From Acidovorax sp. Root219 (GTDB taxonomy: Bacteria; Pseudomonadota; Gammaproteobacteria; Burkholderiales; Burkholderiaceae_C), in contig NZ_LMIJ01000001.1 of the NCBI RefSeq assembly GCF_001428665.1, positions 1 through 64,000 of the forward strand: a DNA stretch of 64,000 nt. The letters run 5' to 3'. Each line of letters opens with the position of its first letter. Within the stretch, counting starts at the first letter, position 1. Under the pieces are notes generated by a model. The model searched no databases. It saw only the letters and a list, made by a program, of their open reading frames with translations, and had not been told where the DNA came from. The position numbers and the translations under genes are program-made. Positions 26,490 through 35,985 of the stretch are shown in pieces.

Positions 26490-26965
26490 GCCTTGTAGAT
26501 CAGCGCAGCCGCCCGCGCCTCCATCGCCAGCCCCTGCCCCACGGGCCCCAGGCGCTCGGCCGTCTTGGCCTTCACGTTGACCTGATCGGGCTCCACCCCA
26601 AGGGCTTTGGCAATGCACTCGCACATGCCGGGGATGTGGGCCGCCAGGCGTGGGGCCTGGGCCACCACGGTGCTGTCCACGTTGCCGATGGTGTAGCCCG
26701 CAGCCCGCACGCGGCGCGCGGCTTCGGCCAGCAGCACGGCCGAGTCGGCACCGCGGAACTGGGCATCGGTGTCCGGGAAATGCCGGCCGATGTCGCCCAG
26801 GCCAGCCGCGCCCAGAATGGCGTCGGTGATGGCGTGCAGCAGCACGTCGGCATCGGAATGCCCGAGCAGTCCCATGGTGTGGGGAATCGTGACACCGCCG
26901 ATCACCAAGGCACGGCCCGGCACCAGTGCGTGCGTGTCCCAACCTTCCCCAATTCTGAAATTCAT
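26486..26965 (-). CDS. ispF: 2-C-methyl-D-erythritol 2,4-cyclodiphosphate synthase
   Basis: 159 residues from ATG at 26965 ([15 protein letters not shown]). Metal ligands Asp10, His12 and His44 are present, with [11 protein letters not shown] and the C-terminal [14 protein letters not shown], which binds the CDP part. It catalyses the fifth step of the MEP isoprenoid pathway, cyclising CDP-methylerythritol phosphate with loss of CMP. It lies downstream of ispD on the same strand, the common proteobacterial order, but the two are separated here by a 115-bp repeat that may affect co-transcription. Confidence 0.95.
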   Translation of the reverse strand: MNFRIGEGWDTHALVPGRALVIGGVTIPHTMGLLGHSDADVLLHAITDAILGAAGLGDIGRHFPDTDAQFRGADSAVLLAEAARRVRAAGYTIGNVDSTVVAQAPRLAAHIPGMCECIAKALGVEPDQVNVKAKTAERLGPVGQGLAMEARAAALIYKA

Positions 26966-27023
26966 GCGTTCCTTTCCACGCGCCCACACGGGACGCGAAG
27001 TCATACATCCGCTTGCGCGGTCT

Positions 27024-27139
27024 TAGAGCGGATAACAAAACTCAGCGAAGCGGTTCTGGCTAGGCGCTGCGTCGCAGGCAGTACGGGTAGTACGACAAGA
27101 CGCAGCAACGACGCCAGAAGATTTTTGTTAGCCGCTCTT
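27024..27139. repeat. Structured intergenic repeat, copy 1 (between ispD and ispF)
   Basis: About 115 bp with complementary outer arms (AGAGCGGATAACAAAA and its near-complement near 27125-27139) and an inner long hairpin built from TTCTGGC...GCTGCGTC arms. The inner 80 bp are almost identical to copy 2 at 33907-34022 in the opposite orientation. It separates ispD from ispF. Confidence 0.85.
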
Positions 27140-28052
27140 AAAAAATCGTCTTGCGTCCGGTCTCTGTGGCGCCTTGGCCTCGCTCGCCTCCAAAGCGCGC
27201 CAGCGTGGTGCCGTAGCCGCGCTGGGCCAGCACGGCCTCGGCGAGGGCGAAGTCGTCGGGGTAGGTCACCTTGAAGTTCTGTGCGCCGCCGGGCACCAGG
27301 CGCGGGTGCAGGCCCATGGCCTCCATGGCGCTGGCCTCGTCGGTCACGTTGGTGCCCACCCGGGCCAGCGCGTCCAGCAGCGGGCCGATGCGGAACATCT
27401 GCGGCGTCTGCGCCAGCCATTTGTTGCTGCGGTCCACGGTGGAGGCCACGCGCACGCCGCCGGGTCCGTCGATGGAGGTCTTGAGCGTGTCGGCCAGCTG
27501 GTGGGCCAGCAGGCCGCCCACGCTGTCCTGCGCGCACACGTCGATGAGGCGGTCGATCTGCTCGGCGGTGACCAGGCAGCGCGCCGCATCGTGCACCAGC
27601 ACCCAGTCATCGCGCTGGGCGCCGCGCTCCTGCAGGGCCTTGATCCCGCCCTGCACCGTGGCCGCGCGTGTGGGGCCGCCGCATTCCACCACGAAGTACG
27701 AAGGGTGGTCGTGCGCGTCCAGGTAGCGGTCGCCCGGCGCCACGGCCACCAGCGTGCCCGCCAGGCGCCCCACCCCCGCGAACGCGGCCAGGGTGTGCAT
27801 GACCATGGGGTGGCCCGCCACCAGGTGGTACTGCTTGGGCAACTGTGGCGGCGCGGGTGCCAGGGGCTCGCCTGCAGCCCCGGCCAGCGCGCCGAACGCC
27901 GAGATGGTGGAGCCCGCCGGTGCGACCGGGGGCGCCGCCACCGCGCGCGAACCCGTGCCCGCGCACGGCACCAGCGCCCAGAAGCGCCCCTGCACAGACG
28001 TGGGGGCGTGCGAGGCGGTGAGCGAGGGTTGCAGCAGCGGGTCGATGGTCAT
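27138..28052 (-). CDS. ispD: 2-C-methyl-D-erythritol 4-phosphate cytidylyltransferase
   Basis: 304 residues from ATG at 28052, against about 230 usual. Nucleotide-binding loop ALVPCAGTGSR (26-36), PKQY (72-75) with the catalytic Lys, VHDAARCLV and the TPQMFR segment are present. It transfers CMP to methylerythritol phosphate in the MEP pathway. Extra length comes from an Ala/Pro/Gly-rich insertion of about 34 residues (37-70) between the loop and PKQY, plus a longer N terminus and C-terminal tail. Its stop overlaps the edge of the repeat at 27024. Confidence 0.92.
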   Translation of the reverse strand: MTIDPLLQPSLTASHAPTSVQGRFWALVPCAGTGSRAVAAPPVAPAGSTISAFGALAGAAGEPLAPAPPQLPKQYHLVAGHPMVMHTLAAFAGVGRLAGTLVAVAPGDRYLDAHDHPSYFVVECGGPTRAATVQGGIKALQERGAQRDDWVLVHDAARCLVTAEQIDRLIDVCAQDSVGGLLAHQLADTLKTSIDGPGGVRVASTVDRSNKWLAQTPQMFRIGPLLDALARVGTNVTDEASAMEAMGLHPRLVPGGAQNFKVTYPDDFALAEAVLAQRGYGTTLARFGGERGQGATETGRKTIF

Positions 28053-28137
28053 GAGAGGGCCATTTTAGGAGGCCGCACCCACCCCCGGTCTACAACGTCG
28101 ACGAAATCCAACCTCTACCGTCACCCGCATTCGTCAA

Positions 28138-28262
28138 AACTGGCGTGGTTCAAGCCAGTGCCCCCGCGCAAGGGCCGCCCCGCCGCGCTGGGGGCGTCCC
28201 CCTCCCGACTCGCGCAGCGAGACGAGAGAGGGGTGAAGGCGCGCAGCGACTCAGGGGGTGCT
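28138..28262. repeat. GC-rich palindromic intergenic element
   Basis: Starts with a hairpin ACTGGC-N9-GCCAGT (28138-28158), continues with C-rich and G-rich tracts and a CTCGCGCAGCGAG hairpin near 28210, and ends with GACTCAGGGGG. I recall very similar intergenic elements as common in Comamonadaceae genomes; only one copy is in this window. It fills most of the gap between ispD and the DUF4253 gene. Confidence 0.5.
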
Positions 28263-28266
28263 TTAT

Positions 28267-30195
28267 CTACGGCCTTTCGTGCAAGAACCAGGTGCCATGC
28301 CCCACCAGCCCCAGCGCATGGTGGCGCAAGGCGATGCCGGGCAGGGCCAGGGTGCAGGGCGCGGCCAGGTCGTGCTCGCGCGCCAGCGCCAGGGCGCTGT
28401 CGAAATCCTGCGGCGGCTGTCGCACCCTGAATTCGAGCATGGTGCCGTAGTGGGCCCACAGCTCGGCACCGTAGCGCTCGCGCCAGCGGCGCAGCAGTGC
28501 GATGAAGCCATCGGCACGGCCACGCTCCATGCCATACCAGTGCAGGTAGGCCAGCGCTTCTTCGCTGTGGGGCGTGGGCAGCAGCACCAGCCAGGCGTTG
28601 TCGGGATCGAAGCGCTCCTGGCGGCCGCGCTCGGGGTCAGCAGCACCCTGGGCCTCTTCGAGGGCAGCCAGCCAGCGCTCAAAGCGCAGCCGGTCCCCGG
28701 CGCATGCGGCCCAGGCGGCGTCGAAGCCGGCGCAGGCCTCCCCGGCCACGCCGGCCGCAGCGAGTTCGCCGCGCCAGACGTCCAGTTGGTCCTCTTCGTC
28801 CAGGGGGTAGAAGCTTTCTGCCAGCTCGGCCAGCACCTCGTCGGCGCCGATGCCGCGCGCAGTGGCGATGAAGGACCGTGGCGACACATCGTCGCGCGCG
28901 GCGCCCTGCTCGTAGGGGAAGCGCATGAACAGGTCATCCGCCAACGCCTCGGGCCCAGGTGCCTCGGCGGCGCCGGACCACAGGGTGGTCACCACGGGCC
29001 AGCGTCCACTGCCCTGCTCCACCAGCGCCCGCGCCACCTGCCACAGGGCCTCGCGTTCTGGCACCGGCACCTGGGCCGCCCAGGCGACTTCGCCACTGGC
29101 CGCGCCCGCATGGCCGGCCACCGGCAGCGCCAGCCAGTCCAGCGCCGCCAAGGGCGTGCCCTGCAGCCGGGCGAGCCAGGCTTCGCGCGACTCCGTGGGC
29201 GTAGCTGGCGGCACCGCCGCTGGCTGCTCAGGCGCAGGCGCAGATGCCGCCCGCGTGGCCAGAGCCGCCCGCCATGTGGACACGGCCTGTGCATCCACAC
29301 CCACCGCCTGCTCCAGGTGCCCCGCGCGCAGCAGGTTCGCGGCGACAGGCACCACGGCCAGGTCGAGCAGCCCTGTGGCAGCGGCCGGCGCATCGTGGGC
29401 CAGCCAGGCGGCGGCGACCTCGGTGGCATCGCCGTCGCGGCCCTGCCCCGCCAGCAGCAGCCAGCTGGCCTGCCAGATGCTGTGTACCAGGTAGCCGCCG
29501 GCAAAGCCCGTGGCGCGCAGGTAGCCGGCCATGGCACGCGCAATCGCCAGGGTGTCCGTGGCCTCGGCCGTAGGCGCGACGTCGATATGGCCGGCCGACT
29601 GCAGCTGTGCCAGCATGGCGGCCACCTCGTCTTCGGGCAGGCCCAGCGCGGTCAAGTCATCGGCCGTGGGCACATCGGCGAGCAAGGCGTTCGACGCGCC
29701 GAAATGCTGCGCAATGCGGGCCTTGAGCACCAGCTCCGCATCCATGCAGAAGGCGCCAAAGGCCAGGTGCGGCCGCGGGTCGCCGGCCGCACCCTGGCGC
29801 TGCACCAGGGTGGCAAGGAAGTCGGCCGACCAATCCTGGCCCGCAGGCGCCAGCTGCAGGCGGCCCGGCAGGGCCAGCGACTGCAGCAGTTGCCCGGCCT
29901 GCTGCCCGGCCCAGTTGGCCAGTTGGTCGCAATCCATCGCTTCCTGCTCCCCCACGGCAGGGCAGCCCTGCCCGGCCAGCAGCGCCACGGCGGGCAACAG
30001 CCGCTGCACCTGCGCCACCAGCGCGCCGTGGGCCGGCAGCCGCCATGCGCCCTCGCGCTGCAGCAGCAGGCCCAGCGCGGCCAGTGCCTCGGGCGCATGG
30101 CCGGCCACTGCTGCGAGCCGGGCATTGGCGAGCAGTTCGTCCAGGGCGCTGTCAAGCCGCTGGTCGTTCAAATGTCGGGTGGTCAGCGGGATCAA
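28267..30195 (-). CDS. DUF4253 domain protein, large
   Basis: 642 residues with TTG start at 30195, chosen because an excellent AAGGAGG site (complement of 30203-30209) lies eight bases upstream. The last 110 residues match the DUF4253 pattern: LLPTPHSEEALAYLHWYGMERG, ALLRRWRERYGAEL, LEFRVRQPP, and a closing WFLHERP. The first 500 residues are Ala/Leu-rich helical sequence, probably a scaffold, with no motif I know. No signal peptide. The family's function is unknown. The 245 bp upstream (30196-30440) serve as a divergent promoter region with mfd. Confidence 0.75.
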   Translation of the reverse strand: MIPLTTRHLNDQRLDSALDELLANARLAAVAGHAPEALAALGLLLQREGAWRLPAHGALVAQVQRLLPAVALLAGQGCPAVGEQEAMDCDQLANWAGQQAGQLLQSLALPGRLQLAPAGQDWSADFLATLVQRQGAAGDPRPHLAFGAFCMDAELVLKARIAQHFGASNALLADVPTADDLTALGLPEDEVAAMLAQLQSAGHIDVAPTAEATDTLAIARAMAGYLRATGFAGGYLVHSIWQASWLLLAGQGRDGDATEVAAAWLAHDAPAAATGLLDLAVVPVAANLLRAGHLEQAVGVDAQAVSTWRAALATRAASAPAPEQPAAVPPATPTESREAWLARLQGTPLAALDWLALPVAGHAGAASGEVAWAAQVPVPEREALWQVARALVEQGSGRWPVVTTLWSGAAEAPGPEALADDLFMRFPYEQGAARDDVSPRSFIATARGIGADEVLAELAESFYPLDEEDQLDVWRGELAAAGVAGEACAGFDAAWAACAGDRLRFERWLAALEEAQGAADPERGRQERFDPDNAWLVLLPTPHSEEALAYLHWYGMERGRADGFIALLRRWRERYGAELWAHYGTMLEFRVRQPPQDFDSALALAREHDLAAPCTLALPGIALRHHALGLVGHGTWFLHERP

Positions 30196-30440
30196 GGCGA
30201 TTCCTCCTTTTGGCGCGCGAGTGTAGGGACACAGGGCTGCGGGCGTGGGCATGGCCCGACGAATGGACGGAAATGGACGACGGTCAGCGCGGGCCACGCG
30301 GCGCCTGGGCACTTGTCACAGCCTGTACGCCCCAGCAAAGATGCGTTCCACCACCTAAAATGGTCTGTTGCCCCCCATCCAGCCCGTGCGCGTCTCGCGC
30401 CCCTGGGGATGCGGTGGCCCAGACGACCCCTACCGTCCGC

Positions 30441-33400
30441 ATGGAACTGCCCAAACTCTCCCCCGGAAAACGTTTCACCCTGCCCCGCCCCGTGGGCAGC
30501 GCCGATTCCCTGCTGCTGGCCCGCCTGGCCGAACGTGACAAGGCGGGGGGCCGCACCACCGCCATCGTCACGGCCGACGCCACCGATGCGCAGCGCCTCA
30601 TCGATGAAATGGCGTTCTTTGCGCCCACGCTGCGCTGCGCGCTGTTCCCGGACTGGGAGACGCTGCCCTACGACACCTTTTCGCCGCACCAGGATTTGAT
30701 CAGCGAGCGGCTGGCCACGCTGTGGCGCATCAGCCAGGGTGAGGCCGACGTGGTGCTGGTCCCAGCCACCACGGCACTGTACCGGCTGGCGCCGCCCTCC
30801 TTCCTGGCGGGGTATACCTTCCACTTCCAGGTCAAGCAAAAGCTCGACGAGGCCAAGTTCAAGGCCCAGCTCACGCTGGCCGGCTACAGCCATGTGTCGC
30901 AGGTGGTGAGCCCCGGCGAATACGCGGTGCGCGGCGGGCTGATCGACCTGTTCCCCATGGGCTCGCTGGTGCCTTACCGGGTGGACCTGTTCGACAACGA
31001 GATCGACAGCATCCGCACCTTCGATCCCGACAGCCAGCGCAGCCTGTACCCCGTGCCCGAGGTGCGCCTGCTGCCCGGCCGCGAGTTCCCGATGGACGAC
31101 GATGCGCGCGCCAAGTTCCGCAGCCGCTGGCGCGAGATGATCGAGGGCGACCCGACCAAGAGCCGCATCTACAAGGACATGGGCAACGGCGTGGCCACCG
31201 CCGGCATCGAGTACTACCTGCCGCTGTTCTTCGACGACACGGCCACCGTGTTCGACTACCTGGGCAGCGAGGCCACGGTGGTGCTGCATGGCGACCTGGA
31301 GCCGGCCTTCCAGCGCTTCTGGCAAGACACGAAAGACCGCTTTCGCCTGGTGCAGGGCGACCCGGAGCGCCCGGCGCTGCCGCCCGAATCGCTGTTCCTC
31401 TCGGTAGACCAGTTCTACACCCGCGCCAACCTGCATGCGCAGCTGTCCATCCGCCCCGGGGTGGAAGACATTGCCGACAACCCGCACTTCCAGAAGCTCG
31501 GCGACCTGTCGGTGGTGCGCGGGGCCGAGGACCCACTGGCCCGCCTGCACGCCCACATCCGCAACACGCAGCACCGCGTGCTGCTGCTGGCCGAGAGCGC
31601 GGGCCGGCGCGAGAGCCTGCTCGACTTTTTGCGCGCCAGCGGGGTCAGCCCGCCGGCCTTTGACTCGCTGGCCGAGTTCCAGGGCACGCCCGACGAAAAG
31701 GTGGGCATTGCCACCGCTGGCCTCACCGTGGGCTTCAGCTGGATCGAGGACGGCATCGACTTCGTGACCGAGACGGAGCTGTTTGCCGCCGGCCCCACCA
31801 CGCGCCGGCGCAAGAAGCAGGAGCAGGTGAGCGATGTCGAGGCGCTGATCAAGGACCTGGCCGAACTCAACGTGGGCGACCCTGTGGTGCACAGCGCCCA
31901 CGGCATCGGCCGCTACCGCGGCCTGGTCAACATGGACGTGGGCAACAAGAACGCCGACGGCACGCCCGCCATGCAGGAGTTCTTGCACCTGGAGTACGCC
32001 GACAAGGCCGTGCTCTACGTGCCCGTGAGCCAGCTGCAGCTGATCAGCCGCTACACCGGCGTGAGCGCCGACGAGGCGCCGCTGCACAAGCTGGGCAGCG
32101 GCCAGTGGGAAAAGGCCAAGCGCAAGGCCGCCGAGCAGGTGCGCGACAGCGCGGCCGAGCTGCTCAACATCTACGCCCGCCGTGCTGCGCGCGAGGGCCA
32201 TGCCTTCCGCTACAGCCCGCAGGATTACGAGACCTTTGCCAACGACTTCGGCTTTGAAGAAACTGCCGACCAGAACGCCGCCATCCACGCGGTGATCCAG
32301 GACATGATCAGCCCGCGCCCCATGGACCGCCTGGTCTGCGGCGACGTGGGCTTCGGCAAGACCGAGGTGGCCCTGCGCGCCGCCTTCGTGGCCGTCACGG
32401 GCGGCAAGCAGGTGGCCTTTCTCGCGCCCACCACGCTGCTGGCCGAGCAGCACTACCAGACGCTGATGGACCGCTTCGGCAAGTGGCCGGTGAAGGTGGC
32501 CGAGGTCTCGCGCTTTCGCTCGGGCAAGGAGATCACCGCCGCCATCAAGGGCATTGGCGATGGCACGGTGGACATCGTGGTGGGCACGCACAAGCTGCTC
32601 AGCGAATCGACCAAGTTCCACAACCTGGGCCTGCTCATCATCGACGAGGAGCACCGCTTTGGCGTGCGCCACAAGGAGCAGATGAAGGCCCTGCGCGCCG
32701 AGGTGGACGTGCTCACCCTCACGGCCACGCCCATCCCGCGCACGCTGGGCATGGCGCTCGAAGGCCTGCGCGACCTGTCGGTCATCGCCACAGCACCGCA
32801 GCGGCGCCTGGCGATCAAGACCTTCGTGCGCAACGAGGGCACGGGCGTGATCCGCGAGGCGGTGCTGCGCGAATTGAAGCGCGGCGGGCAGGTGTACTTT
32901 CTGCACAACGAGGTGGAGACCATCGAGAACCGCCGCCAGAAGCTCGAAGAAATCTTGCCCGAGGCGCGCATCGCCGTGGCCCACGGCCAGATGCCCGAGC
33001 GTGAGCTCGAGCGCGTGATGCGCGACTTCGTGGCCCAGCGCTACAACATCCTGCTGTGCTCGACCATCATCGAGACCGGCATCGACGTGCCCACGGCCAA
33101 CACCATCATCATGAGCCGCGCCGACAAGTTCGGCCTGGCGCAGCTGCACCAGCTGCGCGGCCGCGTGGGCCGCAGCCACCACCAAGCGTATGCCTACCTC
33201 ATGGTGCCCGACACCGAGGGCCTGACCAAGAACGCCGCCCAGCGCCTGGATGCCATTCAGCAGATGGAAGAGCTGGGCAGCGGCTTCTACCTGGCCATGC
33301 ACGACCTGGAGATCCGCGGCGCCGGCGAGGTGCTGGGCGAGAACCAGAGCGGCAACATGCTGGAGGTGGGCTTTCAGCTGTACAACGAGATGCTCAACGA

Positions 33401-33908
33401 GGCCGTCAAGGCGCTCAAGGCCGGCAAGGAGCCGGACCTGCTCAGCCCCCTGTCGGTCACGACCGACATCAACCTGCACGCCCCCGCCCTGCTGCCCGAC
33501 GACTACTGCGGCGACGTGCACCTGCGCCTGTCGTTCTATAAGAAGCTGGCCACCGCCAAGAACCCCGACCAGATCGACGGCCTGCTCGAAGAGATCGTGG
33601 ACCGCTTCGGCAAGCTGCCGCCGCAGGCCCAGACCCTCATCGATGTGCACCGCCTGCGCGTGCTGAGCCAGCCCTACGGCGTGGTGAAGGTCGATGCCGC
33701 CCCGGGCGTCATCCACATCACCTTCAAGCCCCAGCCGCCCATCGACCCGATGCGCATCATCGAGCTGATCCAGAAGAACAAGCACATCAAGCTGGCGGGC
33801 AACGAGAAGCTGCGCATCGAGCGCGAGCTCAAGGACCCCAAGGACCGCGCGCAGATGGTGCGGGACATACTGCGATCGCTGGGGCAGCCGCAGCCTGTCG
33901 CTGCCTGA
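30441..33908 (+). CDS. mfd: Transcription-repair coupling factor
   Basis: 1155 residues from ATG at 30441 (MELPKLSPGKRF), normal length for Mfd. UvrB-homology region at the N terminus (FFAPTLRCALFPDWETLPYDTFSPHQDLISERL), RNA-polymerase-interaction region (NVGDPVVHSAHGIGRY), Walker A GDVGFGKT (634-641), DEEH box (735-738), the TATPIPRT and QLHQLRGRVGRS helicase motifs and a C-terminal TRCF domain. It removes RNA polymerase stalled at lesions and recruits UvrA for repair. A repeat copy begins at its stop codon. Confidence 0.97.
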   Translation: MELPKLSPGKRFTLPRPVGSADSLLLARLAERDKAGGRTTAIVTADATDAQRLIDEMAFFAPTLRCALFPDWETLPYDTFSPHQDLISERLATLWRISQGEADVVLVPATTALYRLAPPSFLAGYTFHFQVKQKLDEAKFKAQLTLAGYSHVSQVVSPGEYAVRGGLIDLFPMGSLVPYRVDLFDNEIDSIRTFDPDSQRSLYPVPEVRLLPGREFPMDDDARAKFRSRWREMIEGDPTKSRIYKDMGNGVATAGIEYYLPLFFDDTATVFDYLGSEATVVLHGDLEPAFQRFWQDTKDRFRLVQGDPERPALPPESLFLSVDQFYTRANLHAQLSIRPGVEDIADNPHFQKLGDLSVVRGAEDPLARLHAHIRNTQHRVLLLAESAGRRESLLDFLRASGVSPPAFDSLAEFQGTPDEKVGIATAGLTVGFSWIEDGIDFVTETELFAAGPTTRRRKKQEQVSDVEALIKDLAELNVGDPVVHSAHGIGRYRGLVNMDVGNKNADGTPAMQEFLHLEYADKAVLYVPVSQLQLISRYTGVSADEAPLHKLGSGQWEKAKRKAAEQVRDSAAELLNIYARRAAREGHAFRYSPQDYETFANDFGFEETADQNAAIHAVIQDMISPRPMDRLVCGDVGFGKTEVALRAAFVAVTGGKQVAFLAPTTLLAEQHYQTLMDRFGKWPVKVAEVSRFRSGKEITAAIKGIGDGTVDIVVGTHKLLSESTKFHNLGLLIIDEEHRFGVRHKEQMKALRAEVDVLTLTATPIPRTLGMALEGLRDLSVIATAPQRRLAIKTFVRNEGTGVIREAVLRELKRGGQVYFLHNEVETIENRRQKLEEILPEARIAVAHGQMPERELERVMRDFVAQRYNILLCSTIIETGIDVPTANTIIMSRADKFGLAQLHQLRGRVGRSHHQAYAYLMVPDTEGLTKNAAQRLDAIQQMEELGSGFYLAMHDLEIRGAGEVLGENQSGNMLEVGFQLYNEMLNEAVKALKAGKEPDLLSPLSVTTDINLHAPALLPDDYCGDVHLRLSFYKKLATAKNPDQIDGLLEEIVDRFGKLPPQAQTLIDVHRLRVLSQPYGVVKVDAAPGVIHITFKPQPPIDPMRIIELIQKNKHIKLAGNEKLRIERELKDPKDRAQMVRDILRSLGQPQPVAA

Positions 33909-34022
33909 GAGCGACGAACACAGCTCTTCTGGCGTTGTTGCTGCGTCTTGTCGTACTGACCGTACTGCCTGCGACGCAGCGCCTAGCCAGAACCGCTTCG
34001 CTGAGCTGTGTGCGCCGCTCCT
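33907..34022. repeat. Structured intergenic repeat, copy 2 (after mfd)
   Basis: Inverted-orientation copy of the element at 27024-27139. The core is nearly identical, but the outer arms carry a different sequence (GAACACAGCTC pairing with its near-complement GAGCTGTGTGC) that is still self-complementary. It begins within the mfd stop codon and may act as its terminator. Confidence 0.85.
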
Positions 34023-34105
34023 GTCGGAAGGCCCGGATACGCATGGGGCTGCGCTCGACATCTTCCCTGGCATCTGGCATGGTGCGTGCATGCACTTTCA
34101 GTGAC

Positions 34106-34885
34106 ATGACCACCGCCCCCGCACTGCAACCCACCCTGTCGCCCAAGCTCCCCCAGCTGGCGGCCCAGGGCTTTGCGCTGCGCCACAGCCGCCAGGCGCA
34201 CTACGAGTTCGACTGGCATGTGCACGATTGCGCCATGCTGCTATGGCCGCGCAAGGGGGCGCTGCAAAGCGCTTGGCAGAGTGAAGGCGCCCCTGGCCAT
34301 GCCGGTTTCGCGCAGATGCGCCTGGCACGCAGCCAGGCCATCCTGCTGCCCGTGGCCACCGCCCACCGCACCCAGTCCGCCACGCAGCAGCAGGAGCATG
34401 GCGAGCTGTACCTGGCGCCCGAGATCGCGCGCGCCTGCGGCACCGGGCGGGGCGCCATCCGGCTCGACGCGGCGGCGCTGTCCATGCTCGATGCGCTGCT
34501 GGCCCCGGCGCTCGATGCGCGCGCGGCCGAGCCCCTGGTGCTGGCCGTGGTGCGCCAGATCGCCCGGGCGCGCCCGCTCGACGTGGCCCGGCCGCGCTCG
34601 CCTGCAAGGCAGATGCTGGCGCGCTTTGCCCAGGCGCTGGATTGGGACGAGCCCCTGCCCGGCATCGACGCCATCGCCTGCGAGCTGGGCACCTCCACCC
34701 GCCAGTTGCAGCGCGCTTGCCAGGACGAATTCGGCCAGAGCCCCGTGGCCCTGCGCCGGCAGATGCTGGCCGCGCATGCGCGCCGCCTGCTGGCCACCGG
34801 CCTGCCGCTGGCGCAGGTGAGCGGGCAACTGGGGTTTGCGACCAGCGGGCACTTGACGCGGCTGCTGAAGTCGGTGGCACACTGA
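34106..34885 (+). CDS. AraC-family transcriptional regulator
   Basis: 259 residues from ATG at 34106 (MTTAPALQP); ATG at 34079 would add nine. The N-terminal part is a cupin-like sensor domain (HYEFDWHVHDCAMLLWPRKG). The C-terminal AraC double helix-turn-helix includes GIDAIACELGTSTRQLQRACQDEFGQSPVALRRQML and ends LPLAQVSGQLGFATSGHLTRLLKS. It lies 110 bp upstream of, and on the same strand as, a Bug-PhzF-RidA set and may control it. Confidence 0.85.
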   Translation: MTTAPALQPTLSPKLPQLAAQGFALRHSRQAHYEFDWHVHDCAMLLWPRKGALQSAWQSEGAPGHAGFAQMRLARSQAILLPVATAHRTQSATQQQEHGELYLAPEIARACGTGRGAIRLDAAALSMLDALLAPALDARAAEPLVLAVVRQIARARPLDVARPRSPARQMLARFAQALDWDEPLPGIDAIACELGTSTRQLQRACQDEFGQSPVALRRQMLAAHARRLLATGLPLAQVSGQLGFATSGHLTRLLKSVAH

Positions 34886-34995
34886 CCCTGCTGCGGCACC
34901 ACCTGTCGCAATTGGGATCACGGCCTGTCGCATCCTGGTTTTCCAGATCGGGGCGCTGTTCCTAGCATGGGACCTCCTTCGTGATGGAGTTCCCC

Positions 34996-35985
34996 ATGCC
35001 CGCCTTGCCCCCCGTTTCCCATCCCCGCAGACGCGCCCTGCTGGCCCTGGCCCTTGCCGGCATCTGCGCACCCTTGCTCGCGCAGACGACTGCATGGCCC
35101 ACCAAGCCCATCACCCTGGTCGTGCCCTTCCCGGCCGGCGGCGGCACCGACCTGGTGGTGCGCGCGCTGCAGCCCCGGCTGCAAAAGGAGCTGGGCCAGC
35201 CCCTGGTCATCGACAACCGCGCAGGCGCCGGCGGCACCCTGGGCTCCGCGCTGGTGGCCCGCGCCACGCCCGACGGCTACACCGCGGGCGTGGCCACCAC
35301 CAGCACCCACGCGGTCAGCGTGAGCGTGTACCCCAAGCTGCCGTTCGACCCGGCCAAGGATTTCGCGTATGCCGGCTTCATCGGTACATCGCCCTACGTG
35401 CTGGCCACCACGGGCGCCCTGGGCAAGCCCGACACCAAGGCCCTGCTGGCCGCGCTCAAGGCCAAACCCGAGGGCTTCAGCTTCGCGTCGGTGGGCGCAG
35501 GCACGGTGTCGCACCTGCTGGGCGAGCAGTTCAAGGGCGTCGCCAAGGTGCCGCTGGTGCACATCCCCTATCGCGGCGCGGCACCGGCCTACACCGACCT
35601 GATCTCGGGCCAGGTGCAGCTGATGTTCGACAACCCGGCCGGGCTGGTGCCCTACATCCGCGCGGGCCGCATCCACGCCGTGGCCACCACGGCGCCCAAT
35701 GCGCTGCTGGCTGGCGTGCCCACCTTCCAGCAGCAGGGCATGGCCGGGTTCGACCAGTCGCTGTGGTACGGCATCGTCTTCCCCGCGCAGACACCCAAGG
35801 CCGTGGTGGAGCGCTTCAACCAGGCACTCAACAGCGTGTTGTCCGACCGCGCCGTGGCCGCCGAGCTGGCCGCGCTGGGCGTGAACGCCGCCCCCGGCAC
35901 GCCCGATGCACTGCAGGCCGCAGTGGTGCGCGACACGGCCTACTGGGGCCGCATCGCCAAGGCAGTAGGAGCCCGCGTTGATTGA
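34996..35985 (+). CDS. Bug-family periplasmic carboxylate receptor
   Basis: 329 residues from ATG at 34996, with GGAG six bases upstream. Signal peptide of about 30 residues (RRRALLALALAGICAPLLAQ). Mature part has the family pattern WPTKPITLVVPFPAGGGTDLVVRALQPRL, DNRAGAGGTLG, VPLVHIPYRGAAPAYTDLISGQVQLMF. Bug/TctC proteins bind carboxylates or related small molecules; many are orphans without their own TctAB pump, as here. Overlaps the PhzF gene by eight bases, so the three-gene unit Bug-PhzF-RidA is translationally coupled. Confidence 0.9.
   Translation: MPALPPVSHPRRRALLALALAGICAPLLAQTTAWPTKPITLVVPFPAGGGTDLVVRALQPRLQKELGQPLVIDNRAGAGGTLGSALVARATPDGYTAGVATTSTHAVSVSVYPKLPFDPAKDFAYAGFIGTSPYVLATTGALGKPDTKALLAALKAKPEGFSFASVGAGTVSHLLGEQFKGVAKVPLVHIPYRGAAPAYTDLISGQVQLMFDNPAGLVPYIRAGRIHAVATTAPNALLAGVPTFQQQGMAGFDQSLWYGIVFPAQTPKAVVERFNQALNSVLSDRAVAAELAALGVNAAPGTPDALQAAVVRDTAYWGRIAKAVGARVD

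Noticed and set aside
30192-34091. A very long open frame (about 1300 codons) on the minus strand across mfd
   Set aside because: It is the complement of the mfd gene; its translation is compositionally biased with no family motif, a common artefact in high-GC DNA.
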